Source: Spirodela intermedia (Eukaryota > Streptophyta > Magnoliopsida > Alismatales > Araceae). Taken from it: a stretch of DNA of 64,000 bases. Positions 10,011-20,954 of the stretch are shown here, piece by piece. Under the pieces are notes generated by a model. It saw only the letters and a list, made by a program, of their open reading frames with translations. It ran no database searches and was not told the DNA's origin. Location: NCBI GenBank assembly GCA_902729315.2, contig LR746268.1, positions 8,229,501 through 8,293,500 of the forward strand, written 5' to 3'. The position numbers and the translations under genes are program-made. Position 1 is the first letter of the stretch; each line of letters starts with the position of its first letter.

Positions 10011-12180
10011 TTACAGCGTACGAGTCCGAGTCATTCTGTCTTGCACAAGTCATAAGCGTTCGCATTTTTGCCTCATAATGGAGACTGCCTTTCTTGAGAA
10101 TCCCTCGCACTGAGCAGGATATGCGGTGGGTGGATCAGACAGGGCCTTGATTACCTTCAACAAATAAGGACATAGAATTTTTACTCTGATAAATTTTAAT
10201 CATTATTAAGTCGTATAAGATTATATCGAACACTCTAAGATATGAAACATAATAAGGATCCATGATCTTCCGGGAAAAACAAGGGTTTGGGTATGTCATG
10301 AGCCATATTTCGTGATAGTAGTGCTTCTAATATCTCCTTTTTTCAGTTCTGTTTAAGAAAATCTCACGTCACAAGGGTTTGGGTATTTTGCTTAAATTAT
10401 GGTCGAGGGTGAGTGAGAACACGCCGAGCCAGGTAGGTGGCGACTTTCTACCTTGAGAGAGTTCGCTGTATGGTTTCATTACACTCTCTTGGAAGCCCGC
10501 CTGGCCCCCTATCAAGCGTGGCTCTTAGTTATGTACGTTGTCAAATCTGCCTTTGGCATTGAGTGGATAGGGTGGTGACACCTGGAATGATAGTGTTGTG
10601 CGTCCCATTGTTCTGAGCCCAAGTTTGGGAGACCTGACCCATCCCGGCTCGGGATTACAGCGCCCATCGGCCCAACGGACCATACGGATGCTTGAACTTA
10701 ATTTAGAGTTCTTAACACTTAAAGTTAACCTCTTGATTTTCTAGAAGGTGAGAAGCTTTTTATTGCTGGCTGCATCCATAGGAATCTTAATGAAGGACAT
10801 GGTGTACTTTTGAAGAGTGCCAACGTTGACCAAGCCAAAGGTGGAGATTTGTTAAGGTTGACTCGTTCAACTCGTCCAAATATGTCCAACCCGCTCCCCT
10901 TGTTCTCTTGTTATACTTCAGAGACTTGTTCTAGGTACGAAACTCTTCCCGCTCGTTCTATATAAAACATATTAAAAAGGGGGCTCTCAGGGTGAGAAAA
11001 AAAGAGAGATAAAAATATGACAAGAAACCCTTTTCGTATGGCAGCAGAAATTAGGGATATGACATCTCCATTATTCGGTGGGTTTGGTCATGAATTCTTT
11101 CTTCTTTATTAATGCATTTTATGATGTGCATTAACATCTTCATACCATTTCAAATTCGGCGTCTCATTCTTCTTCCTTATTTTCAACTATCATTTTTGCT
11201 TTGAGGACATAGTGTATCTTCTGCTTGTCTTACGTCGCAAGACTAAGCTATTAACGTCAAGCCATTTCCCAACAGTTTCAAGAATTAAGCTATGAAAATA
11301 AAGGATGAGGATCTAACACAGTGATTACTGCTGCCTAAATTTCTTGGAATCCACAAGATCTCTGTCTTTTGTCTTAATATCCTTGTTAAATCCACCTTTT
11401 GTCCCTCATGATCTGCAGAAGAAATCTACTAGCCATGTCTTGGAATCTAAGTTTGATGAAAAAGAAACCTTAGCCGCATAATCAAGTGATATTACTCATT
11501 TTTTCATTCAGAGATGGAGGATCACCAACTAACTATAATTTATATTAATTTCTGATTAGTCAGACAATGGAAATTGAAACAAACTAGTTAATGAGTAATT
11601 TCTACCTTTCTCATTTAACTTTAAACTTGGTCTAAGACTTTTCCTTTGATTGAACAATCAGATTAACTTAAAAAACTCCACACTCAAATTAACTTGTTCC
11701 TGACTTTCTATGTTTATGTGTGACCTTCCCTCTCTCTCTCTCTCTCTCTCTCTCCCCTTCTCCCTCTCTACCCTATTTGGTGGTTTTAATTGTAAGATAA
11801 TCTTATCCATTTCTGTTTTCTCCTGCATAGTGGAATATCTCCCGCCTATTTTGGTGTTTGTGATATGTATTAAACCCTTTGTAGCACATTAAATTCGTTG
11901 TCCTCCGTGCGGACATGATAGTGGGGTGTGTGGGCAAGGTAGAAGGGAGATGGTGAGGACGGTTGCTGGCGGTATCCAGGGCGGCTGCTGTCATCTTACT
12001 TTAACATTTGTTAGGGAAAGCGACCAGGTTTAAGACTTAATGGACCTGAGAATAGGCTTGTTACACCAGCGGAAAGAAAAGAACATCACAACAAAGTGTT
12101 CACAAAAGAATGAACGATCTATTTCTATCTCCATTTCTACCTCCGGCTTTTAGTTATTTACATATTCAATTAATTCGTGG
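10011..12180. repeat. EC1 3' flank and Copia-derived 3' end, repeated in the window
   Basis: No gene is seen. 10006-10300 continues the EC1 3' flank and matches 21030-21290 and 25285-25470. 10690-11760 matches 21725-22640 and 26985-28110. In the last of these copies the sequence follows a recognisable Copia pol C-terminus, so this block looks like a decayed Copia 3' end and LTR (TATATAAAA at about 10960). A CT tract lies at about 11731-11756. Confidence 0.6.
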
Positions 12181-12182
12181 AC

Positions 12183-12655
12183 ACTAGCCGCCCGGCCCAA
12201 ATCGTCCATTCCCTTCAAACCGCACTAGTCTACACTAGCCAATTGGATCTCATCTCTCCTCCTATGTTCCTATCCTTCTCCTCGTTGTTGATACTCATCC
12301 TTCAAGTTAGAAAATCCCTAACAAGACTCGTGAAATCCAAGCTAACAAGAATCTTCAAGAGATCAAAAATATTCATTACAAATGTGTGTTGATTTTCAAT
12401 TTTTTGTAAAATTGGTTATTATTTTTAAATCTTTACTCTTAGAATTTGTGAGATTCATAGGATAGCCATATTTATGTGAGAGATTGGGTGTCAAACTTTA
12501 GTTGAGAAGCCTTATTTGATTTTTTGAATTAGATACCCTAACATAACAATCTTAATTATCTTTAAATTTCAGAATCATCCTGATACTATGCCTTCAAAGT
12601 TTTAATCTAAGTCGACTCTAAATATCAACGTGTAGTTCTCTTTAAAGGGATTTCT
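12183..12655 (+). repeat. Dispersed repeat, inverted partner at 23390-23935
   Basis: By eye this aligns as the reverse complement of 23390-23935 over most of its length. Shared landmarks include the CCCGGCCCAAA block, the TTGATTTTCAATTT block and the TTAGATA/AACCTAACAT region. It ends where the EC1 relic begins. No coding potential was recognised; the type is unknown, possibly LTR-derived. Confidence 0.6.
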
Positions 12656-13000
12656 TCCGGCCTCTTTGTCTTGCATCACCCCCTCATCGTATGTGAACCT
12701 AAGGAAGGTAAGGATGGATGGCCTGCAAGGGTGCTCAATGATGCATATGCCATTGCAGCAGCCCGGCTCCAGGTTGGTCTTGTCATTGAGGAAGAAGAGG
12801 ATGACCTCACCGGTACACACGGCTGTAGTTTTAAGAGGGAGGTCCAGCACTCTGCCACACCGTCAGCGTGTAATCAATTAGCAGCCAGGCTAGGCCTCTG
12901 ATACTGCAGGGACGGCTGGGCCGCATTGTCAGCGGCAGCGGCGAATAGGATGGAGCACGCCATCAGGAAAGAGAGAGACGATCGCCGTTATCTGATGAAT
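12656..13000 (-). pseudogene. EC1: EC1 pseudogene (stop and lost start codon)
   Basis: The minus strand carries the EC1 core (VCTGEVILFFLN, GCCNG, IIEHPC) and the tail of the signal peptide. The start codon and first residues are missing: the 5' flank block GATCGCCGTTAT runs straight into the signal-peptide codons. A TGA replaces the Arg codon of the conserved VRLQAD block (near 12880). GPGCC is EPGCC, and the homology ends after a DEG block near 12690. It is a dead gene. It lies head to head with the CCD 5' relic at 13250-13440, with about 0.4 kb between them. Confidence 0.8.
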
Positions 13001-13249
13001 AGTCTGCTTTTAATTTTCTCTTGCTCTTCTCGGATACTTACTACAGTTGTTGCTTTCTCTACTTCCACTCAATTCAATTCTTTTCTCAATCAATGAGCAA
13101 CCTTAGTTTGCACAGTAAACTATTATAAGTAACTATATTTACCGAGAGAGTAGACTTTCCGACAATGATGTTTACCAGGCAGAAACATGCACTTCTAGGG
13201 TTTTGCATTCAATGTTAGTGATTGAACATAAAAATTATCACCCTCCATA

Positions 13250-13440
13250 GATCCATGAGCAGTGTAACTGCTCCTAAAGAGATATAAATGGAGACAGCGG
13301 AAAAGCTAAGCCACAAGTTTGACCGACGTGAAGACATGATATCGGGTATTTAATGGAATACTCTCATAGACTTGAGCTTGTGACATTTATCCATTATGGA
13401 GAGCAGCTTTACGGTTTTGTCAAGAGTGTTCCTTTCTCAA
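13250..13440 (+). pseudogene. CCD promoter and start-codon relic
   Basis: The sequence from the AACTGCTCCTAAAGAG block through the TATA box (13347-13354) to the ATG at 13396 follows the promoter of the CCD copy at 35005. The first 14 or so codons read MESSFTVLSRVFLSQ, against MESCSSALSRVFLPG in intact copies; then the homology ends at about 13440. Everything after the N-terminus is gone. Confidence 0.8.
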
Positions 13441-14073
13441 TTAATTTTCCTTGAATTGATACATCTAATTAAATTTTTCAAAAACCGTGCAGCCCAAATT
13501 AACTTTGCCTTGAACTTCTACGTTTCTGTAAGGGTGACTTGGTCATCCTTCATTCAACAAGGCCCATGTGGGTCACGTCCCTCTTTACTAGGCTTTTACT
13601 TATGATTGTTTTTTGTCAAGAAAATAATCCAGCCCTTTTTCTGTAACCTATATTCAAACTGAGCTCGAGGGGAAAGAAATAGAAAAGGAAACAACAAATC
13701 TAAGACACGGAAAATCCAATCTCCTCTTACGGCTGTAACAAGAGTTATGACATCATCTTCCTCTTCTTTTTCTCTCTATCCTCCACTAGTGGCTGATATT
13801 ATTGCTTCATTAACTCTGTCTCTATTATATTTTATTCCTTAGACTTTTTCATTACTCTCGTCTCTCTTGTTTTACTAGTTGTGAGGTATATTTATCCTCT
13901 TTAAACCACAATAATTAAAGTTTTACTTTATTATAGCCCATTTGACATTTACATTATGATTTATATATTAGAAGAGTTGTTGTACTTGTACTCTCAAGTT
14001 TTCGTTGCATTGACAGATTAATTCAGGCCCATTGAGATACTGTTTCAAATACTATTTCCTTACGTTCTCTATC

Positions 14074-14110
<37 letters not shown>

Positions 14111-14735
14111 TCCCTCTATCATCTTATTTTAATCTTGGTAAGGAAATCAACCAGATTTAAGACTTAACAGGCCTGAGAATAGGCTTGTCACGGCAGCGAA
14201 AAGAAAAGAACATCAGAACAAAGTGTTCACAAAAGAATGAATGATATGGCTAAGGTATAATACAGTGTACTAAGACAGGACGAATTGAGTGTGATGTAAA
14301 GAAGACAAAGACACGTCACGATTACCAAACAAGGAGCGATAATATATAATAGCAATGAAGAACAAAATACAGAAGTATATGGAGTTTATAAGGCACCAAA
14401 TGAAAGATGAAGCTGAATCCTATTTCCAGCAAGCCGCCGGAGATAAAGATTTCACGTATCCTTGATTTTCTTTCTTCCCTCTTCTCTCTTTTTGAGCCCC
14501 CTTTTATTATCCATATTACAAAAAGAGTTCCCCTGATTTAGTATTTGAAACCAGTCCTAAACAGAGGCATAAATGTGGTATTTAAATCCTGACGAACATC
14601 TCCTAAAAGAAGAATTAACCAAGTCACCTTTACAGTATTAAACTTGGGAGCTCATTACGTAGCGTCCGAAATATTATTTATTTATTTATTTATTTGAGAC
14701 ATTACTTATTTTTCTTTGTGTAGGCGCATAAATCT
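13441..14735. other. AT-rich spacer with repeats
   Basis: No gene is seen. 14134-14240 repeats 12010-12115. A CT tract lies at about 14081-14105 and a TTTA repeat at about 14671-14695. The last part is the 3' flank of CCD copy 2. Confidence 0.6.
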
Positions 14736-14759
14736 TTGCCAAACAGATGTCTAAGGACG

Positions 14760-16505
14760 TCAGTCGAGCCCTTTGTGTCTCCGTTGGCGTTTGAGATCGC
14801 TCTGGCTCACGAACACCCCATGAAAGCCATACGGAACGCGCCGCGGAAGCTCTACTTCCGCGATCACCTCCAGCTCCGTCGACTTGGCGTCCATCACCAC
14901 GAACTTCGACTTCTCCTCGTTCTCGTCGTGGACGAACGTCAGCAGGTACCCGTCATCCTCGTCAAGGTCTTTCCCCTCCCCCTTGGGGACGAAGAATGGC
15001 TCCCCGCAGTAGCAACCTGGTCCGAACTCCCTCCTGACCACCACGCAGTCCCTCTTCTGCGCCGCCAGCTCCAGGTCGAGCTTTGCGACGCCCCGGATCT
15101 TCGGGGTGCAACCAGCGATGGCCGCGTAGGCGTAGCGGCTCTTCCTTCCCTGGTAGGTCGGATTGACCCCGCCGAAGCCGAGGCTCATCACAGAAAGTAG
15201 AGTCCGGGAGACGATACTCGTCTTGAGGTCAATCCGCACCATCTCAATGTGGCCATCAACAAGCTCCATCCTCTCCACAAAGTGCTGTAGGTTGACGGAG
15301 CTGGAACCCACCAGCACTACCACTCCGCCGTCGTCGCCCTCCTCCCATGCGTTACATATGTGCAGCGGGTTGAACCCAGGAACGTCGAACCACGTGATTT
15401 CCGATCCCGACGCGGCGTATCGGGACAACACTCCCACCCTGGAGGTCTTCCTTGTGTCGCAACGGATGAAGGAGCCATCACAAAAGGCCATGCCCAGTGG
15501 GTCCATCACCAGTTGCGTCTCCGGGAAGATGGCGTAGTGTTTTGTGACGGCGAAGTCGTGGAAGATGGACGGTTGCAGGACGGAGGCGATGGGCACCTCC
15601 AACTTCTCGTTCCCGCTACTGTCGAAGCAGTAGTAGGTAAGAAAAGGGGGGACGAGGCTGTAGTTTACGGCGAAGAGCTCGCCTGTGACCGGGTCCTGCT
15701 TATGGTGGACCGACCCGCCTTTCACCAGCTTCCCGCCGAGGTCCCTCCGCTCTGTCGACAGCAGGTCGCCGTCCTCGGGCGACAGGTAGACGGTAAAGGG
15801 TTGGTCGGTCTCGCCGAGCACGAAGATGTTGTCCCAGAAGAAGGAGACGCTGGTGTTGGCCGGACCCATGCCCTCAATCGGGTCCATCTGCCCGGCGAGA
15901 ATTTTAATCAATGCTATAACGACCCTGGCGACGCCACCGAGACCCCGAAGACCGAATGTTTTGGAGATCACCGGGGCGCTGGTTCTGCAGTAACGGCTGC
16001 AAAGAACCGCGTGGGATCTGTCGGTGCCATTTCGAGGAAGGAGGAGAGAGTGGAGCATTCCGTCGCCGTCGAAGAGATGGTACGGACCGAAGGGATACTG
16101 CCTTGGATTGGGACCATTGCGGATGTAAGCGCCTCCGCGGAGGCACCCGGGGATGCTCCCTTTGACGATGCGACAGGGGGTGGGCGGCAGCTCGTCCACG
16201 GGGGCGAAGTTTCCGACTAGAACCAGCGCGGGATCGACTGACGGGTGGAGCGGGAAACGAGTAAAGTGATTGTCGACGGCGTCCCCCAGGATATCGCAAA
16301 GGAACCAGCTCCACGGTCGTCCCTTCGTCTCCTTCGTGCTTGCGACGTCGGAAAGGGCGGGAGGCGCGTAGGATTCCTCGGTGAACGACAAGAGAGAAGA
16401 GAACCGGTTTCGGTAGAACCCCCTTGGTAGCGCCGCGGGGCTCCTTCGGCGGTGGGAGGCACCTGGAAGGAATGCCCTTGACAAAGCTGAAGAGCAGCTC
16501 TCCAT
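14760..16505 (-). CDS. CCD4: CCD4-type carotenoid cleavage dioxygenase, intact copy 2
   Basis: Single-exon gene of 581 residues, full length for the CCD4 group. The four iron-ligand histidines are at about H267, H316, H382 and H562. GAYIRNGPNP, LFDGDGMLH and DDGYLLTFV are intact, with no frameshift or stop. The N-terminus (MESCSSALSRAF...) is Ser/Arg-rich, fits a plastid transit peptide, and resembles that of the copies at 35005 and 40165 more than that of copy 1. The central part (15328-15761) is identical to copy 1, which suggests gene conversion. A TATA box lies at 16547-16554. Likely role: carotenoid turnover to apocarotenoids in plastids; the substrate is not predictable here. Confidence 0.9.
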   Translation of the reverse strand: MESCSSALSRAFLPGASHRRRSPAALPRGFYRNRFSSLLSFTEESYAPPALSDVASTKETKGRPWSWFLCDILGDAVDNHFTRFPLHPSVDPALVLVGNFAPVDELPPTPCRIVKGSIPGCLRGGAYIRNGPNPRQYPFGPYHLFDGDGMLHSLLLPRNGTDRSHAVLCSRYCRTSAPVISKTFGLRGLGGVARVVIALIKILAGQMDPIEGMGPANTSVSFFWDNIFVLGETDQPFTVYLSPEDGDLLSTERRDLGGKLVKGGSVHHKQDPVTGELFAVNYSLVPPFLTYYCFDSSGNEKLEVPIASVLQPSIFHDFAVTKHYAIFPETQLVMDPLGMAFCDGSFIRCDTRKTSRVGVLSRYAASGSEITWFDVPGFNPLHICNAWEEGDDGGVVVLVGSSSVNLQHFVERMELVDGHIEMVRIDLKTSIVSRTLLSVMSLGFGGVNPTYQGRKSRYAYAAIAGCTPKIRGVAKLDLELAAQKRDCVVVRREFGPGCYCGEPFFVPKGEGKDLDEDDGYLLTFVHDENEEKSKFVVMDAKSTELEVIAEVELPRRVPYGFHGVFVSQSDLKRQRRHKGLD

Positions 16506-16546
16506 GATCGAGAAATGGCGCAGGCCCGAGACTACGAGAGCATTCC

Positions 16547-16554
16547 ATTAAATA
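16547..16554 (-). promoter_or_regulatory. TATA box of CCD copy 2
   Basis: TATTTAAT on the minus strand, about 43 bases before the start codon. It is conserved in position with the other CCD copies. Confidence 0.6.
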
Positions 16555-16839
16555 GCCGGCATCGAGCCTTCAGGTGGCTCGAACTTGTGGCATAGCTTCT
16601 CCGCCGTCACCATTTATCTCTTCAAGGGCAGTTGCGCTGACGATGGTTTCGTCGGAGAGGGGTTGTGTTAATGCAATTAAACGGCAATTAACCGGCACGG
16701 GCGATAAACTGTTGGATGATGTAATAGCACCAATTTGCACACTAAGCTATTAAAAGTAATTACAACCAACGGAAGAGTAGACTTTCCGTCGTAATGGTGC
16801 ATGGATCGAGTGGATGTGGAGAAAGAGATGACTGTGTAA

Positions 16840-16960
16840 GTATCCGGGAAGATCAAGAGAAAATTAAAAGAAGACCGTTGATGCGACAACGGTGATGATC
16901 TCTCCCCTGCCGCCGCCTTTATATCCCGACCATGAAGTCACCTCCCGCCGCTGCCCCCGT
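16840..16960 (+). promoter_or_regulatory. EC1-type promoter relic without a gene
   Basis: The block GTAAGTATCCGGGAAGATCAAGAG..., the CCTTTATATCCCGACCAT TATA region (near 16917) and ATGAAGTCACCTCC follow the upstream sequences of the EC1 genes at 3597 and 32502. No EC1 coding sequence follows. It lies head to head with CCD copy 2, about 0.4 kb away. Confidence 0.65.
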
Positions 16961-17582
16961 CATCACCCGTCTCCCCTGGCGCGCCCATAGTCGCCCTCGA
17001 CGGCTAAATTATGAATAAATAATCTGGCCCTATAGTTTCCCGAAAAAGAAAGCTTTCTGACGCTATAATTTCTGTAAAAAGAAAGGTTTCTGCCTGCTAT
17101 GAGCCATATTTCGAGATAATTTTGCTTTTAATGTCTGTATCTTTCAGTTCTCCGTGAGAAAGCTGCAAATGCGAAGTAGCACTACACAAAATACGGCATA
17201 ATTAAGTATAAATTCTTTCATGCGAAGGTGAGCAAATTCTTTCATGCACCTTGAACGGCGTCAGGGAAGGGCGATCAGTCCCACCAACGGGCGCCGGCAC
17301 GCTATAAATGGAGCCCTCTGAACGGCGTCACGTGTGCGTGCCGTTTCCGCTCGTGATCTTCCCGCCGTCTCTGTCGATGGACGGTTTCTGAAACGACCCG
17401 TTCCCGGTGCCCCTCGATTGGGACCCTCCCCGTGCGCGTCAGCAGGTCGGCCGACGCTTGGAGGAGACGCCATTCGGGATAGAAAAAAAGAAGAAAAATA
17501 AAAGTGATTTTATGAAATTTACGCATAAAATTCAACGATAACCATAAAATTCGAGCAAGCTCATAGGACTAATTAACTATCG
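16961..17582. repeat. Spacer duplicated upstream of the truncated CCD copy
   Basis: No gene is seen. 17040-17110 and 17300-17480 resemble 40460-40500 and 40850-41110, including a CACGTG (G-box) block and the CCGTCGATGGACGGTTTCTGAAACGACC region. This is therefore a duplicated CCD upstream flank. Confidence 0.6.
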
Positions 17583-18528
17583 GCAGGGTTGAAGAGTAGC
17601 TCATCATGATCGAGAAATGGGTTAGTTCTCGATAACTCGGGATCTTTCTATTAGATAGGTGCCTGTTTTTGAAACATGGAAAGTCTACGATTTGACTTTG
17701 ACAGAACTCCAGTTTTAGCCGCCGACGACTTTGACTTTGCAATCGCCCTACCGGAATAGGGCACCAAGACCCAGCGGAAAAACAGAGATGGTGTCAATGA
17801 CTGTTTCCGCTACAATGAATTCCTGAGAAGGTTTGACCGTAAATGGGAGGAATTGTCAAAGTGGATCCCTGCTCTTGGAAACGGACTACGATTAGCACTA
17901 ATTCCGGCCGTTGGGCCAGTCTCGAGATGGCCTTCCTTGGGACACCGTAAAATAGAAACCCTTTCATTTGTAAAATAGGAGTAAAGAAAAATAGAGAGAG
18001 ATGTGGATAGTAGAGGGCGGCTGTAGCTGTTATCGAGAAAGATTGCCACCTGTGTTGTTGGCTCAGAGTCACCGCCGCCTGTTCTACTGGTGGAGGAGCT
18101 ACGCCGTATGTTTTTCTGGTTAAGGGTCATACTTGACGGTGGGAATGAGATGAGATCAAATCGTTGACCACTTTGATACCACGTAGGCTCAGGCCCATTC
18201 TAAAAGGAACTTTATTTATTATCAATCCTTTTATCTCCTTGACTTCGGATGGGGAGAATCTCTAAAAAGCCTGGTAACCCTAGAACAAGACAGATTGGTA
18301 TTTTCTGAGAAACGATGTCTAATTCCGTGAAGAATGGTCGCAAAGTCGTGCATCTCCGCTCCATGAACCAGCTCGTCACTCAGGCCATGATGCCCCGTAG
18401 GCTTACACTGGAGTACCCTGTGGGTCAGCGGAGTCAACAGCGACGAAAGCCCTCTGCTACTCGGTCTCCCAACGAGGCAAGAGGTTAATCTCTGTTTCTC
18501 CTTACTACTGGTTGAGCAATTGTTATTT
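17583..18528 (-). pseudogene. CCD promoter and start-codon relic
   Basis: This follows the upstream region of CCD copy 1 (2140-2985) over almost 1 kb. It retains the start (minus-strand ATG ending at 17605) and about eight codons (MMSYSSTLP-like, against MESCSSALS), then the homology ends. The TATA box is degraded (TATCTAATAG). It is followed on the right by a Copia fragment and then by an EC1 pseudogene, the same CCD-EC1 order as at 430-4397. Confidence 0.8.
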
Positions 18529-18529
18529 A

Positions 18530-19858
18530 GTATCTCATCTTGCGATCTTGGTTCCATATTCACCATAGTTTGACCCATTAGACCTCTTAGCTAGTGTCTT
18601 GAGGGGGAGCGAGGACCAATCAGGTGTGCACCAATCAGATTTATTGAAATGGAACACTCCAATCTCGGTGGCTCCTTAACTGAGTTGTCCTTTTGTTCAT
18701 GTCTTTGCGGGATTCACTTGATCCATATATTTTGTCCCCTCTTGGCGCCTTAGATCCAAAGTTAAGCCTCAGCTTAGAGTCGCTTTTTCCCACATTTGCT
18801 ACACATTTTTCTCTGTATTCATGATGAGAGAGATTTTCCTATTCTTCCAAGTTGAGAGGGCAATATATTCTTTTTAATTTCTCCACATCTAGTGAAGTGG
18901 ATCGTTGTCATTGTTCATGGAAGTAGGAGGGTAATTATGAACGACATGAAATCGTAAGTCTTTGCTTTGGCATAGTTTCCTCCCCTTATTTTCGGTTGTG
19001 TTGATTAAGTGAGCATCACTATGTTAATCAGAATGACTATTTGGCTCAACAAATCAGTATCAAAGCTTGCTAGAGGTTACATTAATGTTCATTGTAGATG
19101 ACAACAAAGCCAACATCGTCAATAAAGCTCAACATTGAAGTATTTTGTGGAAAAACTAAGGATTTAAACAGCAGACGTCTAAAGGTGCATTCACTATTAG
19201 TCAAAGGGGTTGAATAATGTAATTAAATATAAATAAATTTTATCTGTTAAATAAAAAATGAAGAAGAAAAAGTACATAAAACGTACTCTTGATGGGTTGT
19301 CTGATCTTGACGGATTATGCTATATGAGAAGTTGCTAATGAAGACACTGTCTAAAACTAAAGTGAAACAAGATCTCTCATAACGTCTACCATAAACCATT
19401 TATATCTAGATCAAGGGTTGTTTAGTTATAACATTAAAGATGTTACGCCCAATATGAATCATTCGAACATTGGTGTTTAAAAGTGTTGTTATAGATCTTA
19501 AAAATGTTGGTGTTAAATTAGATGATGAAGCTATCAGATCTTATAGGGAAAATTTTTTTTACTTATAATTACTCTTATGCTAATTATCTCCTTCAAATGA
19601 GTATTTTTTTGGTACTTTGTTATATGGGAGAGATAATAATTATGTGGAAGATATAAGTATTTCACAAAACTCTAAACGGTTGAAAAGACTAAGTACTAAA
19701 AAATCATGATGAAGATTAGGCATATGGCTTGACGATGAGAGCTCATAGAAAGAAATTTGAAAAAAGAGTAAATATAGATAAAAATTTAATGAAACTGAAG
19801 TGTTATAATGTAACCAATGATGACTTATTAAGACAACAAGATTAAAGAGAAACTATGA
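18530..19858 (+). mobile_element. Copia-type retrotransposon 5' fragment (LTR part, primer-binding site, gag)
   Basis: A GTATCAAAGC block near 19065 resembles the tRNA-Met primer-binding site used by plant Copia elements. It is followed by gag-like peptide blocks: IEVFCGKTKDLNS, then LKNVGVKLDDE and a TLLYGRDN-like block, interrupted by many stops. The sequence before it probably includes LTR. The right edge at about 19858 passes abruptly into EC1 5' flank. No complete LTR pair was found. Confidence 0.6.
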
Positions 19859-20535
19859 TCGACAGTAGAAGAACACAAAATGAGGCGTGAAAGGTAGGAA
19901 GAAAAAACAAGGCCCTTTGAAATAGTAGGGACGTGGAATAAACAGGCTCCAAGTCAGACCCTGCTCAGATGTCCTGAAGAGGGCCCCTGTCCGGCGATTA
20001 GCTCGAAAACAAGCTCCAGGTCGGACCCTGTGTAGCCCAAATTCAGAAAGAGAGGGAGAGAGAATGCCGCATGTATGCCGGTAGAAAATGGGCGTTGGCC
20101 TTCAGAGACAATTCATCAAGAAGCCAGACACAGATTGGATAGTGATTGAGCCAGAATGGGTCCCTCATCCTTAGTTTGGGAAAGGCAACCAATGGTCCTC
20201 CAAGTTTACCCAGATAGATAGTCGATTGATCTTCCCGGATACTTACTACAGTCACCGCCTTCTCTACTTCCACTGGATTCAATTCTTTTCTTGATCGCTG
20301 TTCAACCTCACGACGGCACTTCGTCTGCGTGATTGAATACAAACCTGGAATGGTACGTTCTTGCCCAGGGAAGATCAAGAGAACATGAACGGAAGGCTGT
20401 TCATGAGGGGGGAAGTCGAGAATCCGTGATGACGGAAATCGACTCTCCCCTTCCCCTCCCTTGAGTCACCTCCAACACGCCCACGCAAATTCTCACCTCA
20501 CAGCCTTCGCCAGTACCTCTCCTCTTCCGATCTCC
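19859..20535 (+). repeat. EC1 5' flank, copy 3
   Basis: This matches 2985-3596 and the reverse complement of 32503-33190. It contains the GACGTGGAATAAA and TCTTCCCGGATACTTACTACAG landmarks. No gene is seen. Confidence 0.7.
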
Positions 20536-20954
20536 ATGGCATCTTGTCGTAGCCACTCTCTCTCTCTTCCCTAATAGCCTGCTTCATCATGTTCGCCGCC
20601 GCCGCCGCCGCCGTAAATGCTGCCAGGCCGTCCCCGCAATATCGGGGGCCTGGCATGGCCGCTGTTCGCTTACAGACCGACGATATGGCGGAATGCTGGA
20701 ACTCCCTGCTAGAACTGCGGGCGTGCATAGGAGAGGTCATGCTATTCTTCCTCAACGGCGAGACCAACCTGGGACCGGGCTGCTGCAACGCCATACGTGT
20801 CATCGAGCACCGCTGCTGGCCGTCCATGCTCACCTAGCTTGGTTTCACACCCGACGAGGGCGACATATTGAGAAGCTACTGCGACACCGAGGGCTGCACT
20901 CTCCGCCTGCCGCCACCCCCGCTGTCTCCGGTCTCCCTCGCTCCCACGCCATGA
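20536..20954 (+). pseudogene. EC1: EC1 pseudogene (frameshift and nonsense)
   Basis: The start codon is kept, but two extra bases in the CT-rich stretch of the signal peptide (about 20558-20572) shift the frame to an immediate TAA. An internal ATG at 20589 restores the EC1 core (AECWNSLLELRACIGE, LFFLNGETNLGPGCC, HRCWPSM), which then hits a TAG at about 20836 in place of Ser of MLTSLG. The remaining DEGDILRSYC and Pro-rich tail are in frame up to the original stop at 20954. Two independent lesions make a product unlikely. Confidence 0.85.
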
